Assembly (NCBI GenBank): GCA_009760885.1
Contig: CM019692.1
Location: 46,614,930 to 46,678,929, forward strand
Direction of reading: 5' to 3'
Source: Achatina immaculata
Taxonomy: Eukaryota > Mollusca > Gastropoda > Stylommatophora > Achatinidae
Length of the DNA: 64,000 nucleotides
In this document: piece by piece, positions 55,385-64,000 of the stretch
How positions within the stretch are numbered: position 1 is the stretch's first letter
Layout: each line of letters opens with the position of its first letter
Translations under genes and position numbers: made by a program
Notes under the pieces: model-generated
Told to the model about the DNA's origin: nothing
Database searches by the model: none
The model's input: only the letters and a program-made list of their open reading frames with translations

Positions 55385-55700
55385 GCTGAATAAGGGCGCC
55401 TGAATGACAGAGTGGTTACTTCAGTGGTATCTCGTGGAGAAGGTCGGGGGTTCGAATCTGACTTGGTGTTTTTGTTTTTGTGTTGGGGGGGGGTGTGTGT
55501 GGGTGAGTGGGGGTACGGGCTAGTCACTAAGCTGTAGAAATGAGTACCTGACTTCTTCTGGAGATGTGGAAGGGAAGGCAGCCAAAGGTAGTACTGACCA
55601 AATAACGCGGTAATGTGCCAGCGGATCAAGGAAAATATGGACATTGACACTATATCCCCCTAGGTGCTTCCGTGGCATTATAAGTCTATCTTTACTTCTA
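55385..55700 (+). mobile_element. tRNA-derived SINE
   Basis: Head with GAATGACAGAGTGGTTA and B box GGGGGTTCGAATCTGA near 55446, a T/G-rich spacer, then gctgtagaaatgagtacctg, gacattgacactatatcc and tctatctttacttct tail. Confidence 0.75.
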
Positions 55701-56269
55701 CCACTGAACAAGAGCCGAGCATTTCTGTAACGACTGGGGACTGTGAGGCTGGCATATCTTCCCAGCCCAGTTCATAGACCTCATAAAATCTATTCAGACA
55801 GACACACACATATACAAAGGGGAGGGGGCAGTGGACCTGCTGTTTTGGAACCCATGCTTTATAAGTTTGCGATTTACATTAAGTTATCTTACAAAGCAAA
55901 AAGACTGCACCTTTAGTGAATAACAGGGAAAACAAATTGGTTTTTGTTTTTGTTTTTAATGCGTTGCAGATCTACAGAGAAAACAAGACAATCAAAATGA
56001 AAACCAGCAATTCTGTTTACAGAATACGAGAAGGTCGCCTTTGATGTTTTGCCGAACATATGTTTGTTATCTGTTGCCTGTTAATTGACATTTACATCAA
56101 TCATATACGTGTGGTGTGTGTGTGTGTGTATTTGTTTATTTGTTTTGAATCACTTCTTTATACTCTTTCTCCCAAGCTTTTTTTTTTTTCAAATGTAAAC
56201 CGTGATATTTTGATCTTTGTTCTGGTCATCATGCCATTGCGGACTGGTGTTCTTTACAGCTGAAACTAC

Positions 56270-56608
56270 GAAGATATTGGAGAAACACCAGAAGCATTCA
56301 TGCTCAGCATGATCTATAATACCAACGACGAAGTTAATCCACGGGCACATTACTGCAGCTATGGCACGCATTTTATTCGAATCAGAGCTGCCAAAAACCC
56401 TATCCAGCCTACTGCGTTAGACTTAAATAACAGGCTGTTCAGCGCTTTCAACTTGACTAAGTGGGCAGGACGCGTTGTTGTCGTCTCCATGGAATCTACT
56501 GAGAAGCTTGTCCCAATTCATGTTCCAGAGCATTACACACTAAACCACTCTACAGTAAACAAATCTATAAAACTCATAACAGCTTTGGGTGGAAAGAACA
56601 ATAACTAA
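56270..56608 (+). CDS. Unrecognised ORF, possible terminal exon
   Basis: An open frame from just after a stop at about 56261 runs to TAA at 56606-56608. From the Met at 56300 it encodes 102 residues: MLSMIYNTNDEVNPRAHYCS ... FNLTKWAGRVVVVSMEST ... IKLITALGGKNNN. Composition is protein-like, not repetitive, and AATAAA lies at 56630, about 22 nt past the stop. A weak acceptor (gaag) precedes. I do not recognise the family; it could be a decayed transposon ORF. Confidence 0.4.
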   Translation, partial: EDIGETPEAFMLSMIYNTNDEVNPRAHYCSYGTHFIRIRAAKNPIQPTALDLNNRLFSAFNLTKWAGRVVVVSMESTEKLVPIHVPEHYTLNHSTVNKSIKLITALGGKNNN

Positions 56609-56639
56609 CAATTCCATTGACGTAACAAGAATAAAAATA

Positions 56640-57100
56640 TGTTTACGTTTTAATTAGAAGTTACACAGAAAATAAATAGATTGCTTCAGTCATGGCTGCT
56701 CATTTTACATAATTAATATTAAGCGTTGAGTCGGAGAAAATCAGAATTTGATTGGTCAGATATTCCGTAAAAGATTTCCGATGATTAATTACCACTCGTG
56801 ATTTCGCGGTGTAGGAGATATATAACTGATGGGAAGTCGAGGGATGGGAAGTTCAGAACTAGGATTTGCTGGCCACTACTTGAGATGTGAATAAGACCGC
56901 AACTTGGTACTGTAGTCTGGTTCGAATCACATTTATGTGTTGTTTTTTTTTCTTAAAGGGGGAAATAAGATACATACTTCACACTCTGGTGCGACTGCTA
57001 AATGTAAGCTGTCGTTAATCTCTCGGCCTCAAAGTGTCACTTAAACATCGGGAAACAGGTATATGCAGTGTACATGACAGCTTCTTTTGACAGCGGAACT
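56640..57100. other. Unassigned stretch
   Basis: A tggttcgaatcaca B-box-like string near 56927 may be SINE residue; otherwise nothing recognised. Confidence 0.3.
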
Positions 57101-57104
57101 TCTT

Positions 57105-57620
57105 CTTCTTTTTCTTATTGGAATTGGAACCCGGTGTTCTTTGCAGCTAATGCCGTGATGATGTTGAGACACAGCATCGTTTCGGATTGGAAGTGGGTTG
57201 TGTTGGCAGATATTTTCTTAGTCCCTGAGTGAACATAAAAACAGGGGAGGGGGGAGTATGCAGAGCTCTTTTAGCAGACTCCACCACCTTGGGGACCATG
57301 TCGATCCCTGCTCTGTTAGCCAGGTTAGGCTTGGTACTGAGGGATCCAGCGAAGTGGTGGGGCAGGGTTGTAGTTACTTATGATTCGCCAACCCTGATGC
57401 AAGTGTAGTCAGTTATGATTCGCCAACCCTGACGCAAGTGTAGTCAGTTATGATTCGGCAACCCTGACGCAAGTGTAGTCAGTTATGATTCGCCAACCTT
57501 GACGCAAGTATAATCAGTTATGATTCGCCAACCTTGACGCAAGCATATCAACTATGGATCTCTCAGCTATGGGTAGCTGATTGCCAGACGGACAGCTTCT
57601 TTATCTCTCTCTTTCAATAG
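57105..57620 (+). repeat. Family E dispersed repeat, longest copy, with 35-bp tandem x5
   Basis: Starts ttcttcttattggaattgga, includes gtgttctttgcagctaatgc and agactccaccaccttgggga, then gttatgattcgccaaccctg + acgcaagtgtagtca five times (57367-57555), and ends ctatgggtagctgattgcc. Confidence 0.85.
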
Positions 57621-57659
57621 AGTAAGTGACAGTGTTACCTCATAAGTTCATGCTGAACG

Positions 57660-57662
57660 AAT

Positions 57663-57707
<45 letters not shown>

Positions 57708-57712
57708 TATAT
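57660..57712. repeat. TA microsatellite
   Basis: Nearly pure (TA)n with two aat interruptions. Confidence 0.95.
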
Positions 57713-58059
57713 CCCTTTCGGATTAGCTTGACAGATGACAGAAACTTGTAAGAATGTACACTATACTCGTACAGTTGCTGTTAAAAGTTAAAACAAAAAA
57801 TCATTACAAACCGCTCGGACTGAAAGATGAATAAACTTGCTGAAAGATTTGCTTAGAAGTAACGATTTCTCTGTTGTACTATGCGTGTTATAGAAGACAG
57901 ACATCGCTACTTAGAGGAAGGAACAGTTTGTGTTATAGAAAACAGCCCCTCGGTTGTCCTTCTTTAGATGGGGGAACCTCTTCATTTGTTTCTCTGGCTG
58001 TCCAGGATACATATTGCATCTTTCTCTAGAAATCACATCTACACTGCATTCTTCTTCTT

Positions 58060-58335
58060 CTTTCATTCTCAGACGTCGACTTTTATACTTCTAATGTAGT
58101 CATTCGTCAGCTGGAGTTCGTGTACATCCTCATACAGCTTCTTTTGAACTGACGTAGGGCATTGGCCACATACATTTCGTCTGTTGGGCATTCCTGTAGA
58201 ATATGTTCCTTTATATTCCTGCTGGTGCCACATGTACGCATGTCTGCTAGGCCGATTTTTGTACCTGTTGAAAAGGTCGTCTTCTGCTGTAATAGATGTA
58301 GAGCTGAAAAATGATTATTTGCTCTCGTTGGCGTC
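58060..58335 (-). mobile_element. LINE C-terminal zinc-motif fragment
   Basis: Minus frame: FSALHLLQQKTTFSTGTKIG, LADMRTCGTSRNIKEHILQE CPTDE, a degraded C..CGTS.NI.EHIL..CP motif as in RNase-H-bearing LINEs. aagaagaagaatg tail. Confidence 0.65.
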
Positions 58336-58371
58336 TAGTTCGTCACTTTCTTAATCGTTCACGTTTAACAA

Positions 58372-58700
58372 TCATTCATTCATTCATTCATTTGCATGTC
58401 CCTTGAGGAACTTTGCCTCCCTAACAGCACTCCTGTAGTCCTCTCGGTTTGTGAGCAAGATGGCCTGCTGCTGATGCATCCATTTGCAGATCCTCAACGA
58501 TGTCTTGCAGCCATCTTCGCCGTGGTCCTCCTCTATTTTTTTTCCCATTATGTACCCTTCCAAGGCGGTCTTCTCTAGATTATCATGACGTTTAATGTGC
58601 ACAGAATATTTAAGTTTTCTCTGTTTAACCCTCTTTACTAGCCAGCCTTCTTCAATATTAAGTTCTTGTAGTATGGATATATTTTTAACAGTCATATATC
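58372..58700 (-). mobile_element. Family A LINE, 3' end
   Basis: (ATTC)n tail at 58372-58391, then the reverse of FLKGHANE, QQAILLTNREDYRSAVREAK, HIKRHDNLEKTALEG and ILQELNIEEGWLVKRV. Nearly open frame of 103 codons. Confidence 0.9.
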
Positions 58701-58848
58701 TTATATGTACATGGTCTATATAACACTATAATCCGCTGTTCTCAACTTTTATGTAAGGTAATTTAAAAGTTGTCCTGCTAAACCATGCAGGCACTTCGGT
58801 GTACGACAACAGAGCCTGTGTTTTCTTTGACTGGTCGTCACAACAGAG

Positions 58849-59142
58849 CAGGGGTGCCCAACTGACGCCCTGCAATACCTTTTTACGGCCTGTGAAGTTT
58901 TTGTGGAAATGTTATTTATCTGATTAACATTAACATTTTTTTTCCAAAATATTGTCAAAAATAGGCTTTTACAAACCTGAAAAATTAATTAAATGCAATA
59001 AATTCATCTTTATTACGTAACTATAATTTTGTTCCTGATTTTTCTGTAAGTTGACCAAAGCTGGTTGATTTAGACGTGGGCCGTCATTCATTTTTCGCAT
59101 ACAGCTGTTTCCCTAGAGGCCGTTGAAGTTGGACACCCCAGT
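58849..59142. mobile_element. hAT-like MITE (about 294 bp)
   Basis: Ends CAGGGGTGCCCAACT and complement CTGGGGTGTCCAACT, both with the nearby ggcc(c/t)gt and ggccgttgaag motifs usual in Charlie-type hAT elements. Left CAGGGGTG is canonical; the right end reads CACCCCAG. The 8-bp flanks do not clearly match. Confidence 0.6.
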
Positions 59143-59249
59143 ACTAGAAGGCGATGTGGTCAGCACCCGCCTGTCCATCGTGGACATTCTCATCTCCAGA
59201 AAAAAAGCCAGAAACCTATTTCTACTTTCTACAGTTTGGTGTTTATCGC

Positions 59250-59760
59250 TCTTCAGAAAGTAAAACAAATAAAGAATCTGTGGAGAGGAGCAGACAGAAC
59301 CACAAAAATAAGATTTTTAAGGGCATGCATCTTTCCCATCGCAACATATGCCTGTGAGACCTAGACACTTAACAAAACAGCTGAGAAACACATAAATGCC
59401 TTTGAATGTAAATGCTACAGAAGAGTTCTTCAAATATCGTGGACACAAAAAAGAACAAATATATATCTATACAAGAACTTAATATTGAAGAAGGCTGGCT
59501 AGCAAAGAGGATTAAACAGAGAAAACTTAGATATTTTGGACACATTAAACGTTATGATAATTTAGAGAAGACCGTATTGGAAGGATGCATAATGGGAAAA
59601 AGAAAGAGAGGAAGACCAAAACGAAGATGGCTGCAAGACATCGTTGACGATCTGCAAATGGATGCATCAGCAGCAGGGCATCTTGCTCACAACCGAGAGG
59701 CCTACAGGAGAGCTGTTTGGGAGGCAAAGATCCGCAAGAGACGTGCAAATGAATGAATGA
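59250..59760 (+). mobile_element. Family A LINE, 3' end
   Basis: aagtaaaacaaataaagaat, TYACET and CYRRVLQISWTQ, then an open frame 59412-59756: IQELNIEEGWLAKRI, GHIKRYDNLEKT, GKRKRGRPKRRWLQDIVDDL and AWEAKIRKRRANE, with (TGAA)n tail. Confidence 0.9.
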
Positions 59761-59769
59761 CAGTTTGGT

Positions 59770-60700
59770 GACAAGCGCCTCCGACCAGATTCGAACCATC
59801 TATCTTCGCCATGAGAAATTTCTGAGATCACTTCGCAAGTTGCCTTTTAGTTACATCTTTTTTTATTTATTTGTTAGTATCTTGTGTCAGCCTGCCTGGT
59901 TACAACCCGCTTACAGATAGTTCAAGGACATTGTCGGAAAACACATAGGTCAATGTCTCAGGTAACAGCGTGACCGTGGTATGAGGGGATTAGTCAGGAC
60001 TGGACTGGGTAGTGGACCCGGGGCAGGGGACACAGAAGCATGAAGTGGCTAAGAGCAACTTTTTTTTTTTTTTTAGAAGAACAAGAACACGCGTTTAACA
60101 AGAACTTCTCTCAGCTTAGTCTTGCTCACATTACGAGTCAAAGTGCAACTGTAACTTTATTTTCTTGTCAGAGTACTGGACTGACTCACCAGCAAACGAT
60201 AAATAAACTTATTATTATTATCATCCTATCCATGGTGTTTCCGATTTATTTAAATCCTTTTCTTTATCCATGTCACTTGGTCAGTCCAGTGAGATATTTT
60301 CCTTTTGACCTTCCTCTCTTCATTATTTCCATTGAATTCGTCGGGTATAACTAGACTCTCCAGCTTTCTATTATTCATAGATTAGTGAAGCGTGATTTGA
60401 CAAGAGAAGGACGGTGCAGCGGTGGTTTCCCTTTGCCTTCCACTTGGGTTTGTATGCGGTTTTTCTCCGTAAGCCTTTGTCTAAAGAGACTGAACATCAT
60501 GGAAGCAGGGTACCCGATTTGGCTGCTGTTGTTTGTTCAGATATTCTCAGTTGACCTCTTCATCTAGAGGCCTTTCCATCATCCATCACCCGGTGGACGC
60601 GCTTGGTGGAAGGATAATCTCCTCTCCACACGCTTTGATCGCCGTTGCAGAAGAAGAAGAATTAAATGGATGACCGAGTCACTGGGTGATCCCGATGCAC
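59770..60700. other. Unassigned stretch
   Basis: T15 run at 60060-60075, ATT run at 60210-60220. The 60575-60700 part (ggtggacgcgcttggtggaa) looks like repeat sequence but has no second copy here. Confidence 0.35.
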
Positions 60701-60702
60701 AA

Positions 60703-60703
60703 T

Positions 60704-60747
<44 letters not shown>

Positions 60748-60750
60748 TAT
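60703..60750. repeat. TA microsatellite
   Basis: (TA)n directly before the family B RT fragment; similar runs follow both downstream family B ends. Confidence 0.95.
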
Positions 60751-60754
60751 ACAG

Positions 60755-61558
60755 GTAACACAGGTATTGACTGGTATATGGGACCCAACTTGAAGGTCTT
60801 GATTTTGCTGATGACATAACTCTTATCAGTAATTCCATGCAAGAAAAAACAGATAGCCTGTCTTCAATGGCTAGCAAAATAGGACTTGAAATTAACAAGG
60901 ACAAAACAAAAATAATGAAAATTCCTATTAATCAAAATGGAAAAATACACACAGAAGGGACAGATATTGAAGAAGTCAATCAATCTGCATACCTTGGCAG
61001 CTACATAGACCAGGATGGTGATACCAGAAAGGAATTGCAAAAGCAGCATCGATCTTCAAGACTCTTGAGAACATATGGAATTCAAAAGTTATAAGCACAA
61101 AAACCAAGTTAAGACTATTCAATTCAAATGTAATATCTACCCTCATTTATGCATGCGAAAGCTGGAAAACAACTAAAGAAATAGAGAAGAAATTAGACTA
61201 TTTTGAAAACAAATGCCTAAGGAAAATACTTGGCATCAAGAATTCAAGAACAATGCAGCGATAAGACAGATGACTGAACAACAACCAGTCTCATGGGTGA
61301 TCAGTAAAAGAAGATGGACATATGTTGGTCACATGATGAGAAGAAATGATCAGAGAATCCCAAAACAAGCTATCAAGTGGAACACAACAGGCCAAAGAAA
61401 AAGAGGCAGACCGCGTGAAACTCTGAAGAGGACATTGTTAAGAGAGGCCAAAGTAACACGCATAAAATCCCTTGATGAGGTTGAAAGACTCGCCGAAGAC
61501 AGGAAAAATTGGCAAACTACGTTGTGAGCCCTATGTGATGTTTAACGGCACGGGAAGG

Positions 61559-61562
<4 letters not shown>
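60755..61562 (+). mobile_element. Family B LINE, RT palm to 3' end (best copy)
   Basis: LEGLDFADDITLISNSMQEK (FADD near 60815), LSSMASKIGLEINKDKTKIM, SAYLGSYIDQDGDTRKEL. A frameshift near 61070, then STLIYACESWKTTKEIEKKL, RRWTYVGHMMRRNDQRIPKQ, GQRKRGRPRETLKRTLLREA and ALCDV. ACGGGAAGGATATAATATA terminus. Confidence 0.9.
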
Positions 61563-61603
<41 letters not shown>

Positions 61604-62532
61604 TAACAAGATCAAAGTTTGAACAAGAACGATAAACAATTTTAATTCTATATAAATCAGAACTAATGAACAATAATTCAGTTATGGGTATTTTATACTC
61701 TTAAATGTTATATAGGACTTTGATTCTTGCGGAGAGATGTAGTTTCTTGAACGGCTCCAGCAAGTTACTGAAACATCTCATACATCGGTTCTTCCTTTTA
61801 GTCATGTCATGTTTAAAAAAAAAGCACGTAAATGCCTTTAAATGCTACATTTTTTAGGTCCTTCAAATATCATGGACATAAAAAAGAACAAATATATACA
61901 TACTACAAGAGCTTAATACTGAAGAAGGTTGGGGAGTAAGGAAAGATTAAACAGAGAAAACTTAATATTTAGGACGTATTAAACGTCATGACAATTTAGA
62001 GAAGACAGTCTTGGAAGGGTATATAATGGGAAAAATGAGAAAGACCAAGGCGAAGATGGTTGCAAGACATCGTTGATGATCTGCGAATGGGCGCATCAGC
62101 ACCGGGGCATCTTGCTTACAACCGAGAGGTCTAAAGGAGAGCTGTTAGGGAGGCAAAGTTCCGCAAGGGACATGCAAATGACTGACTGACTGAAAGTAAA
62201 AAAAAAAATATTATTATTTACACCCACTTTTGGCTGTTTTTTGCTACACGCTTCACTGGGGTCTACCAGTTTGAAGACCGCTAATTTATTCATTTGTTTT
62301 CTAGTTTCTAAGTTTATAGACAAGGACGGTGTAAGTATAGAACAACACCCGAGACTGATTCTGGGACAGATGTTGATTTGTGACAGTTTTTCAGGGAAAT
62401 AATAATGGAAAATAAAATCTGAGGTCTTGGAATAATGAAAATACTAATGAAGATTTTTTTTAATATAAAAAAACTTTAATTCAGAAAACAGATTGAAAAA
62501 TTTTTAGAAATAGTTGTAAATTTCGAACAGAT
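61091..62532 (+). repeat. 1442-bp segmental tandem duplication, copy 1
   Basis: Nearly identical to 62533-63965. Contains the family B C-terminal half, a TA array (61562-61607), about 230 bp of unique sequence, a family A 3' end and about 340 bp more, to atttcgaacagatataa. Confidence 0.95.
61830..62192 (+). mobile_element. Family A LINE, degraded 3' end (copy 1)
   Basis: gcctttaaatgctacatttt, acaagagcttaatactgaag, acgtcatgacaatttagaga and (TGAC)n tail at 62178-62191. Frames lost. Confidence 0.85.
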
Positions 62533-62987
62533 ATAAGCACAAAAACCAAGTTAAGACTGTTCAATTCAAATGTAATATCTACCCTCATTTATGCATGCGA
62601 AAGCTGGAAAACAACTAAAGAAATAGAGAAGAAATTAGACTATTTTGAAAACAAATGCCTAAGGAAAATACTTGGCATCAAGAATTCAAGAACAATGCAG
62701 CGATAAGACAGATGACTGAACAACAACCAGTCTCATGGGTGATCAGTAAAAGAAGATGGACATATGTTGGTCACATGATGAGAAGAAATGATCAGAGAAT
62801 CCCAAAACAAGCTATCAAGTGGAACACAACAGGCCAAAGAAAAAGAGGCAGACCGCGTGAAACTCTGAAGAGGACATTGTTAAGAGAGGCCAAAGTAACA
62901 CGCATATGAGGTTGAAAGACTCGCCGAAGACAGGAAAAATTGGCAAACTACGTTGTGAGCCCTATGTGATGTTTAACGGCACGGGAA

Positions 62988-62992
<5 letters not shown>
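62533..62992 (+). mobile_element. Family B LINE, 3' end (duplicated)
   Basis: Second copy of the family B tail. The frame GQRKRGRPRETLKRTLLREA ends early at the deletion near 62906. TA array follows (62990-63039). Confidence 0.9.
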
Positions 62993-63039
<47 letters not shown>

Positions 63040-63264
63040 CAAGATCAAAGTTTGAACAAGAACGATAAACAATTTTAATTCTATATAAATCAGAACTAAT
63101 GAACAATAATTCAGTTATGGGTATTTTATACTCTTAAATGTTATATAGGACTTTGATTCTTGCGGAGAGATGTAGTTTCTTGAACGGCTCCAGCAAGTTA
63201 CTGAAACATCTCATACATCGGTTCTTCCTTTTAGTCATGTCATGTTTAAAAAAAGCACGTAAAT

Positions 63265-63625
63265 GCCTTTAAATGCTACATTTTTTAGGTCCTTCAAATA
63301 TCATGGACATAAAAAAGAACAAATATATACATACTACAAGAGCTTAATACTGAAGAAGGTTGGGGAGTAAGGAAAGATTAAACAGAGAAAACTTAATATT
63401 TAGGACGTATTAAACGTCATGACAATTTAGAGAAGACAGTCTTGGAAGGGTATATAATGGGAAAAATGAGAAAGACCAAGGCGAAGATGGTTGCAAGACA
63501 TCGTTGATGATATGCGAATGGACGCATCAGCACCAGGACATTTTGCTTACAACCGAGAGGTCTAAAGGAGAGCTATTAGGGAGGCAAAGTTTCGCAAGGG
63601 ACATGCAAATGACTGACTGACTGAA
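63265..63625 (+). mobile_element. Family A LINE, degraded 3' end (copy 2)
   Basis: Duplicate of 61830-62192 with the same internal lesions, so it was degraded before the duplication. (TGAC)n tail near 63610-63622. Confidence 0.85.
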
Positions 63626-64000
63626 AGTAAAAAAAAATATTATTATTTACACCCACTTTTGGCTGTTTTTTGCTACACGCTTCACTGGGGTCTACCAGTT
63701 TGAAGACCGCTAATTTATTCATTTGTTTTCTAGTTTCTAAGTTTATAGACAAGGACGGTGTAAGTATAGAACAACACCCGAGACTGATTCTGGGACAGAT
63801 GTTGATTTGTGACAGTTTTTCAGGGAAATAATAATGGAAAATAAAATCTGAGGTCTTGGAATAATGAAAATACTAATGAAGATTTTTTTTAATATAAAAA
63901 AACTTTAATTCAGAAAACAGATTGAAAAATTTTTAGAAATAGTTGTAAATTTCGAACAGATATAACACAATAACAGTATACCAGTTATGAAGAAAGATGA

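Larger units (their letters stand above)
62533..63965 (+). repeat. 1.43-kb segmental tandem duplication, copy 2
   Basis: Differs from copy 1 by an 11-12 bp deletion at 62906 (after cacgcat), TA-array length, a few A-run changes and scattered substitutions such as ggacatttt near 63537. Confidence 0.95.

Noticed and set aside
54943..56052. Shared 15-mer ggtcgcctttgatgt at 54948 and 56035
   Set aside because: Surrounding sequence does not align; one or two such matches are expected by chance in 64 kb.
57367..57555. Regular direct repeats, considered as a CRISPR-like array
   Set aside because: The 35-bp units are contiguous with no spacers, and the genome is eukaryotic; simple tandem expansion inside family E.

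Overview
This window is repeat-dense animal nuclear DNA. The evidence is spliced exons with GT/AG borders, many decayed non-LTR (LINE) retrotransposon fragments, tRNA-derived SINEs, piggyBac-, Tc1/mariner- and hAT-like DNA elements, and long minisatellites. A MOLO1-family exon together with this mix of LINE families points to an invertebrate. I would guess a mollusc or other lophotrochozoan, but that is inference and not proof. I see nothing bacterial or organellar.

Host genes form a small minority. (1) 3785-8560, minus: the start of a MOLO1-like (modulator of levamisole receptor) secreted or membrane protein. It has a signal-peptide exon and a probable 5'UTR exon; the rest lies beyond the left edge or was not found. 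(2) 14803-19470, plus: the 3' part of a gene for a Gln-rich coiled-coil protein. Its three exons join in perfect phase and one of them is only 43 nt. (3) 24915-41022, minus: a calmodulin-like EF-hand gene with a basic N-terminal helix. Five exons were found and one (EF-hand 2) was not. Genes 2 and 3 converge. Weaker coding candidates lie at 10776-10890 (minus), 54883-55024 (plus) and 56270-56608 (plus).

Repeats by region. 1-3700: minus-strand LINE pieces and a 64-bp perfect palindrome. 4000-14000: LINE, SINE and other repeats inside or between genes, plus a 1.45-kb composite element at 10973-12426. 16500-24700: LINE and SINE remnants inside and downstream of gene 2. 25400-36400: intron of the EF-hand gene, packed with nested transposons (Tc1-like, two piggyBac-like TTAA elements, a LINE, and the second copy of the composite element with a 10-bp target-site duplication). 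37300-45500: more LINEs. 45600-54400: satellite-rich (about 30, 36, 23, 57 and 34-bp arrays and long CT tracts) with a dead mariner. 54400-64000: repeats, a hAT-like MITE, and a nearly identical 1.44-kb tandem duplication filling the right end.

I use working letters for repeat families (A, B, C, D, F, K for LINEs; E, G for unclassified repeats). They are labels for this window only, not database names.
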